Positions 59,834-64,000 of a stretch of 64,000 nt of DNA are shown here, in pieces (within the stretch, counting starts at the first letter, position 1; each line of letters begins with the position of its first letter). This DNA comes from Flavobacterium aeripolare (GTDB lineage Bacteria > Bacteroidota > Bacteroidia > Flavobacteriales > Flavobacteriaceae): positions 62,001-126,000 of the forward strand of contig NZ_JABSNL010000013.1 of assembly GCF_013294025.1 (NCBI RefSeq), in the 5' to 3' direction. The notes under the pieces are model-generated. The model was not told the origin of the DNA and did no database searches. It saw only the letters and a list, made by a program, of their open reading frames with translations. The position numbers and the translations under genes are program-made.

Positions 59834-60020
59834 AATATCTTTTTATAATGAGGAATGTAATGCCAACAGAAAATAACCAAGCCGAAAATATATGCAAGTA
59901 AATAATAGGGAAACCGCCAATGGCTGCTGCGCTATCAAATAATAACAATAAAGGAATATTCAACACTAATAACATTAATATTGAAAGGATAATCAATTTT
60001 TGTTCGTGGCGTTTTTTCAT
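59826..60020 (-). CDS. Small two-helix membrane protein, CbrX-like position
   Basis: ATG 60020 gives 64 residues, MKKRHEQKLIILSILMLLVL...KRYYE. It has two hydrophobic helices separated by DSAAAIGGFPIIYLHIF. It overlaps the start of the CbrA-like sensor gene by eight bases, implying coupled translation. In Pseudomonas a small hydrophobic ORF (cbrX) likewise overlaps cbrA; position, size and hydrophobicity agree, sequence homology is untested. It could instead be a DUF485/DUF4212-like symporter subunit. A hairpin lies just upstream. Confidence 0.75.
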   Translation of the reverse strand: MKKRHEQKLIILSILMLLVLNIPLLLLFDSAAAIGGFPIIYLHIFSAWLFSVGITFLIIKRYYE

Positions 60021-60031
60021 AAAATTAAATA

Positions 60032-60065
60032 ATACAATCTCCACACGATGGTGTAGAGATTGTAT
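60032..60065 (-). terminator. Hairpin between actP and the small membrane protein gene
   Basis: ATACAATCTC (60032-60041) pairs with GAGATTGTAT (60056-60065). After one mismatch ACAC pairs with GTGT inside. It stands 17 bases after the symporter stop and 12 bases before the small gene start. Only a weak U/A tract follows, so it may be an attenuator or stability stem. Confidence 0.6.
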
Positions 60066-60082
60066 CTAAAATAAAATAATTA

Positions 60083-61834
60083 TTAATGTGTAGCTTCCCC
60101 TGCTCCAGAAGGGATTCTGATATTTTCTACGATTTCTTGAACATGAAGTGGCGGTGCAGCTGTAAAACTTTTTACAATAAAAGCAACTACAAAGTTGACT
60201 ATCATTGCTACGGTTCCAAAACCTTCTGGCGAGATACCAAACCACCATGATGATTTCAATTCTGCGACAGCATCTTTTCCGCCATCGAATAATCCAAATT
60301 TAAATTTCAACATGTAAAATAACATTAATAACAGACCCGTTACCATTCCTGCAATTGCTCCTTCTTTATTCATTTTTTTGTCAAAAATCCCCAAAATGAT
60401 TGCTGGAAACAATGATGCAGCTGCTAAACCAAAGGCAAGTGCGACTACGGCAGCCACAAATCCTGGAGGATTAATTCCAAAATATCCTGCAATAATTACC
60501 GCCACTGCAGCAGCGCCACGAGCAGCCCATAATTCTCCTTTTTCAGAGATATTTGGGTTAACCATTTTTTTAATAATATCATGTGATACTGATGCTGAAA
60601 TTACTAATAACAATCCTGCAGCAGTAGACAAAGCAGCTGCCAAAGCTCCCGCTGCAACAAGTGCAATTACCCAGTTAGGCAAGTTGGCAATCTCAGGGTT
60701 TGCAAGTACCATAATGTCTTTGTCAATTGTTAGTTCGCTACCTTTATTTCCTTTGGCTGCTTGCGCTTCCATAAAAGCGACATCACTAGATTTGTCGTTG
60801 TAATATTGAATTTTGCCATCACCATTTTTATCTTCAAATGTTAGTAGTCCTGTCGTTTCCCATTTAGTAAACCAGGCTGGCATTGATGCGTACTCTTTTC
60901 CGTTTACGGTTTCGATCAAATTCGTTTTTGCAAATACAGCAATTGCTGGTGCAGTAGTGTATAAAATAGCAATTAATACTAAGGCATATCCTGCTGATTT
61001 TCTAGCGTCTTTTACCCTTTTTACGGTGAAGAAACGAACAATTACGTGCGGTAAGCCTGCAGTTCCTACCATTAAGGCGAGGGTGATTGCAAATACGTCA
61101 ATCATTGATTTTGTTCCATTAGTGTAAGTGGCAAAACCAAGTTCTGTAGATAAGCTGTTCAATTTATCTAGTAAGTAGGTGTCTGATCCAGTTATTTTTC
61201 CTCCCATTCCTAATTGAGGAACAGGGTTTCCAGTCATTTGTATCGAAATAAAAATTGCAGGAACCATGAAAGCAAATATTAGTACACAGTATTGCGCTAC
61301 TTGGGTATATGTGATTCCTTTCATACCACCCAGAGTGGCGTAAAATAATACAATCACCATTCCTATAATTACTCCAGTGTTAATGTCGACTTCTAAGAAC
61401 TTAGAAAACACTAGTCCTACACCACGCATTTGTCCCGCTACATAGGTAAAAGATACTACTAGTGCACAGATAATAGCGACTGTTCTTGCGCTATTAGAGT
61501 AGTAACGTTCTCCTATAAAATCAGGAACTGTAAATTTTCCAAATTTTCTTAAGTAGGGAGCGAGTAGCAAGGCGAGTAAAACGTATCCACCAGTCCATCC
61601 CATTAGGTATACAGCGCCATCATATCCATCGAAGGAAATGATTCCTGCCATCGAAATAAATGAGGCAGCACTCATCCAGTCAGCGGCTGTTGCCATACCG
61701 TTTGCTAGAGGTGAGATCTCACCACCAGCCACATAAAATTCTTTAGTTGATCCAGCACGCGACCAAATCGCAATTCCGATATACAGAGCAAAAGTAAGCC
61801 CAACAATTATATAGGTCCAAGTTTGTAAATCCAT
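60083..61834 (-). CDS. ActP-like sodium:solute symporter (VC_2705 subfamily)
   Basis: A 583-residue SSS-family inner-membrane transporter. FYVAGGEISPLANGMATAAD and WMSAASFISMAGIISFDGYD near residues 33-72 are the conserved first-helix motif. FLEVDINTGVIIG, RFFTVKRVKDARKSAGYAL and a C-terminal series of helices follow. An insertion around residues 325-375 (KWETTGLLTFEDKNGDGK...) is hydrophilic. The DUF4212 partner gene lies directly upstream, the pairing typical of the VC_2705 group. Acetate or another monocarboxylate is the likely substrate, given the two acyl-CoA synthetase genes downstream. Confidence 0.92.
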   Translation of the reverse strand: MDLQTWTYIIVGLTFALYIGIAIWSRAGSTKEFYVAGGEISPLANGMATAADWMSAASFISMAGIISFDGYDGAVYLMGWTGGYVLLALLLAPYLRKFGKFTVPDFIGERYYSNSARTVAIICALVVSFTYVAGQMRGVGLVFSKFLEVDINTGVIIGMVIVLFYATLGGMKGITYTQVAQYCVLIFAFMVPAIFISIQMTGNPVPQLGMGGKITGSDTYLLDKLNSLSTELGFATYTNGTKSMIDVFAITLALMVGTAGLPHVIVRFFTVKRVKDARKSAGYALVLIAILYTTAPAIAVFAKTNLIETVNGKEYASMPAWFTKWETTGLLTFEDKNGDGKIQYYNDKSSDVAFMEAQAAKGNKGSELTIDKDIMVLANPEIANLPNWVIALVAAGALAAALSTAAGLLLVISASVSHDIIKKMVNPNISEKGELWAARGAAAVAVIIAGYFGINPPGFVAAVVALAFGLAAASLFPAIILGIFDKKMNKEGAIAGMVTGLLLMLFYMLKFKFGLFDGGKDAVAELKSSWWFGISPEGFGTVAMIVNFVVAFIVKSFTAAPPLHVQEIVENIRIPSGAGEATH

Positions 61835-61861
61835 GATAGTGTCTTTTTTATTTGTTAAAAA

Positions 61862-62122
61862 TTATTCGTCGTAACCGTACTTTTTATCTAGTTTGTTCAT
61901 GAGTCGAACATAGACAAAAATTAAGATGACAAAAACATAAATTGAACCTTGTTGAGCAAACCAAAATCCTAGCGGAAATCCACCTAATTTGATCGTATCT
62001 AACGATTCTTTGAATAAAATTCCTGCTCCGTAGGATACAGCAAACCAAATGCTTAATAAAATGAGTAAGTACCTAAGGTTTTCTTTCCAGTAGGCTGTGG
62101 CTTTGTCTTGATCTGAATTCAT
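61862..62122 (-). CDS. DUF4212 small symporter subunit
   Basis: The 86-residue membrane protein has two hydrophobic segments and the DUF4212 motif GFPLGFWFAQQGSIYVFVIL near residues 47-66. It sits 27 bases upstream of the symporter gene on the same strand. The family always accompanies VC_2705-type SSS transporters and is thought to be their small subunit. It follows the porin gene by 24 bases. Confidence 0.93.
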   Translation of the reverse strand: MNSDQDKATAYWKENLRYLLILLSIWFAVSYGAGILFKESLDTIKLGGFPLGFWFAQQGSIYVFVILIFVYVRLMNKLDKKYGYDE

Positions 62123-62146
62123 AATAGCTAGTTTTAAGTGGTTAGA

Positions 62147-63385
62147 TTATAGATAAATCATTGCTTGTAAAGTCACTGTGTTGACCGCTTTGTTTGTAGC
62201 GTACTTTAAAGATTGGTATTCTAAAGTAAGTTTAGAGTTGTGACCGCTAAAAAAAGCATTAGCACCAGCACCTATTTGTGAAGCGTGATCGTTTATTGCA
62301 TCAATTTTTCTGTGGTCATAGGAAACATAAGGTTGGAAACGCGTTTTAGATTTTCCTGGGAGTACATATCCTAAGTGGCCATGCAGCATAGAACCAGTTT
62401 CATAAGTTGTTCCTAGTCTGTAGTTTTGTCCGTAGTCTGAATTTTGGTAAAGGGCATAAGCAGTAATTGCTGCGTTTTTTTGTCCCACAGGTGCATCGTA
62501 AAATGCATCTAGTCCTAAAATAGTTACATCTTGACCAGATAAATTTCCTGCAAGATCTGCAATAACAGATCCGTTAGGGTGTGAGAAGAAACCAGCTCCA
62601 ATATTAAATACTTTTTTAGTACCTAAGTAAGTCCCTACTTTATACGGTAGTAAGTTGCTTTCTGAATCTAAAATTTCATATTCGAAATAACCAGCGTATG
62701 TACGGCCAGATTCTTTAGAGCCTAATAAGCGTGCGCCACTATAAATGGCAGGTCCTCCATTAACAGGTAGGTTTGCGCCTTCAAGATTATTTGTAGCCGC
62801 CCCATTTATTGCAACACGGTATTGTAGTTTTCCAAAAGATCCCTTTGCAAATGCACCTATATGTCTAGCAAATTGATCAGATAAGCCTAGTGTTGCCCAT
62901 GCTTGACGTTGATTGTCTAATGTTAATAGGTTTAAAGTGCTTTGATTGTTTAAACGCGATATTCCATTCCAGTAGTGAAGTCCGGCTCCAACCGCATTTT
63001 TTGATCCTAGACTATATTGTACATAGGCATCGTGCATGAACAATTGAGAACTTTCTCCCTTACCTGTAGGTGTTAGGTTTGAGGTATTAAGACTGTTAAG
63101 ACCAAAATGGGTTACAATCATGAAATCCTTATTGATTTGAGCATATAATAATACCCTAGCTCTCCTCACGCTAAAGTCTAAATCAGCTTGTTCGTTGCCA
63201 TTTGCATCAAGTGGTTTGTCAGAGTTGTATTGTGCCCAAACCTGTCCCCATGAAAGTACGCGAAGGTATTTTGAACCGTCATCATTTAAATTGAATTTCA
63301 TCCCAGAGCCATAATCTGGTGAGCCTTGTGAGAATCCTTTAAGGGATAGCAATAAAAATATCGCAATAGAATAAACTTTTTTCAT
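62147..63385 (-). CDS. Outer-membrane porin (phosphate-selective porin O/P-like)
   Basis: ATG 63385 gives 412 residues with signal peptide MKKVYSIAIFLLLSLKGFSQ; an in-frame ATG 11 residues upstream is less likely. The mature part is all beta and begins GMKFNLNDDGSKYLRVLSWG, VWAQYNSD. FSVRRARVLLYAQINKDFMI follows, as in OprO/OprP-like porins of Bacteroidota. It ends in an aromatic-poor LQAMIYL. It probably admits small anions such as carboxylates for the downstream symporter. It leads the acetate operon. Confidence 0.85.
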   Translation of the reverse strand: MKKVYSIAIFLLLSLKGFSQGSPDYGSGMKFNLNDDGSKYLRVLSWGQVWAQYNSDKPLDANGNEQADLDFSVRRARVLLYAQINKDFMIVTHFGLNSLNTSNLTPTGKGESSQLFMHDAYVQYSLGSKNAVGAGLHYWNGISRLNNQSTLNLLTLDNQRQAWATLGLSDQFARHIGAFAKGSFGKLQYRVAINGAATNNLEGANLPVNGGPAIYSGARLLGSKESGRTYAGYFEYEILDSESNLLPYKVGTYLGTKKVFNIGAGFFSHPNGSVIADLAGNLSGQDVTILGLDAFYDAPVGQKNAAITAYALYQNSDYGQNYRLGTTYETGSMLHGHLGYVLPGKSKTRFQPYVSYDHRKIDAINDHASQIGAGANAFFSGHNSKLTLEYQSLKYATNKAVNTVTLQAMIYL

Positions 63386-63484
63386 CTTAAATTTAATTTG
63401 GTTCGAAATCGTTTTCATTGTACCAAATTCTAAATTTTTGTTAATAAAAAAAATAATGCTATATATAAATGTTAAGTAGTATAG

Positions 63485-63904
63485 TTAGTCTTTAAATCGT
63501 TCCCACTTAATAAGCATGAATTTATCTCCTAGTTCTGTAATAATCATCCCTGCACCAGATAATTGTTCCTTCTTTTTTATATATTCAACTAACTCTAAGT
63601 GACTCAATATTTTGTAAGTAGGATGATAATTACCATGAGATGGTTTCTTGATATTGAATGATTTCACCCAGTTGCTTATTGTTACGTGCGACACCCCAAT
63701 GATGCGCTCTATTTCTCGATAACTAAGCCCTTCAAGGTATAGCTGAAGTGCCTTAGTTACGTAATAATCATCTATCTTTTTGCCTATTTTATTTACCGTA
63801 AAAAAGTAGCGGCATTTTTTACATAGATACCTTTGTTTATTGTTGATAACACCACTTTTAATGATGTGGTCGCTTTGACATTTTGGACAGGCTAAAATCT
63901 CCAT
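63485..63904 (-). CDS. InsA-like zinc-ribbon/HTH protein (IS1-related), possibly a regulator
   Basis: A 139-residue protein with N-terminal zinc ribbon CPKCQSDHIIKSG ... YLCKKCRYFF (Cys6, Cys9 and a second CxxC). An IS1-type HTH follows, ALQLYLEGLSYREIERIIGV and SHVTISNWVKSF (residues 53-85 region), then a unique C-terminus ending MLIKWERFKD. It matches the InsA half of IS1 transposase, but no InsB DDE half, frameshift window or terminal inverted repeats are seen nearby. It is probably a domesticated DNA-binding protein. It stands directly upstream of the acetate operon on the same strand, so a regulatory role is plausible but not shown. Confidence 0.75.
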   Translation of the reverse strand: MEILACPKCQSDHIIKSGVINNKQRYLCKKCRYFFTVNKIGKKIDDYYVTKALQLYLEGLSYREIERIIGVSHVTISNWVKSFNIKKPSHGNYHPTYKILSHLELVEYIKKKEQLSGAGMIITELGDKFMLIKWERFKD

Positions 63905-64000
63905 ATATACTTATTTTGCATAAATATATTAAATTAGCAATTATAGTAAAGAGAATTTGATAATTATTTTAAAATAAAATTACGGTAAGTTTAGTAATTG

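Noticed and set aside
60378..60803. Antisense open frame of 141 aa inside the symporter gene
   Set aside because: Low-complexity Ala/Asn/Pro composition mirrors the hydrophobic helices of the real gene; no motif or start context.
63485..63904. Complete IS1-type insertion sequence
   Set aside because: No DDE transposase half and no terminal inverted repeats are visible within the window.

Overview
The window looks like a chromosomal segment of a Flavobacterium-type Bacteroidota. The evidence is low G+C, TTG/TTTG...TAnnTTTG promoter boxes, SusC/SusD/SusE proteins, many lipoboxes without clear Shine-Dalgarno sites, a mevalonate pathway, and PHP-type (CpsB/YwqE) phosphatases beside a Wza/Wzc export pair. 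No rRNA, phage, complete insertion sequence or CRISPR array is visible. There is one tRNA, tRNA-Leu(UAG).

Layout. 0-3 kb: an M20 dipeptidase, the tRNA, and an ADP-ribosylglycohydrolase homologue whose metal-binding motifs are altered. 3-24.5 kb: a surface polysaccharide locus on the plus strand. It opens with a long structured leader, then GDP-fucose synthesis (fcl, gmd). A very AT-rich variable cassette follows (Wzx flippase, Wzy polymerase, several glycosyltransferases, a pyruvyl transferase and a hexapeptide acyltransferase). It closes with better-conserved assembly genes (WecG-type transferase, WcaJ-type initiating transferase, Wza-like lipoprotein, Wzc-like BY-kinase, CpsB-like phosphatase). 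24.7-36.8 kb: mostly minus-strand housekeeping and unlinked genes (DUF885 lipoprotein, cytochrome c lipoprotein, NTF2-like protein, RluB, UbiA-family enzyme, mevalonate kinase, diphosphomevalonate decarboxylase, TspO, HI0933 flavoprotein, GDPD). A ParE/RelE toxin-antitoxin pair sits between the two mevalonate genes.

36.9-52.9 kb is a maltodextrin utilisation locus. A surface-type GH13 amylase, a GH31 alpha-glucosidase, a GH65 phosphorylase, beta-phosphoglucomutase, an SLC45-type MFS transporter and a LacI regulator lie on the minus strand. SusC, SusD and SusE diverge from the regulator on the plus strand. Together these genes bind and import alpha-glucans, cut them to maltose/glucose, and phosphorolyse maltose to glucose plus beta-glucose-1-phosphate, which becomes glucose-6-phosphate.

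52.9-63.9 kb is a minus-strand short-chain-acid (probably acetate) locus: porin, DUF4212 subunit, ActP-like symporter, a tiny membrane protein overlapping a CbrA-like symporter/STAC/histidine-kinase fusion, a receiver-only response regulator, a propionyl-CoA-synthetase-like enzyme and acetyl-CoA synthetase. A zinc-ribbon/HTH protein resembling the InsA half of IS1 lies just upstream.

The most interesting non-coding signals are: a possible H-type pseudoknot leader of the polysaccharide operon (3814-3850); three TTATCGAAA words at exact 30-bp spacing upstream of wzx; an eight-copy modular tandem repeat at 33.5-33.96 kb; and a shared TCGTAA half-site in all three control regions of the maltose locus. 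All family assignments come from reading motifs; no database search was run.
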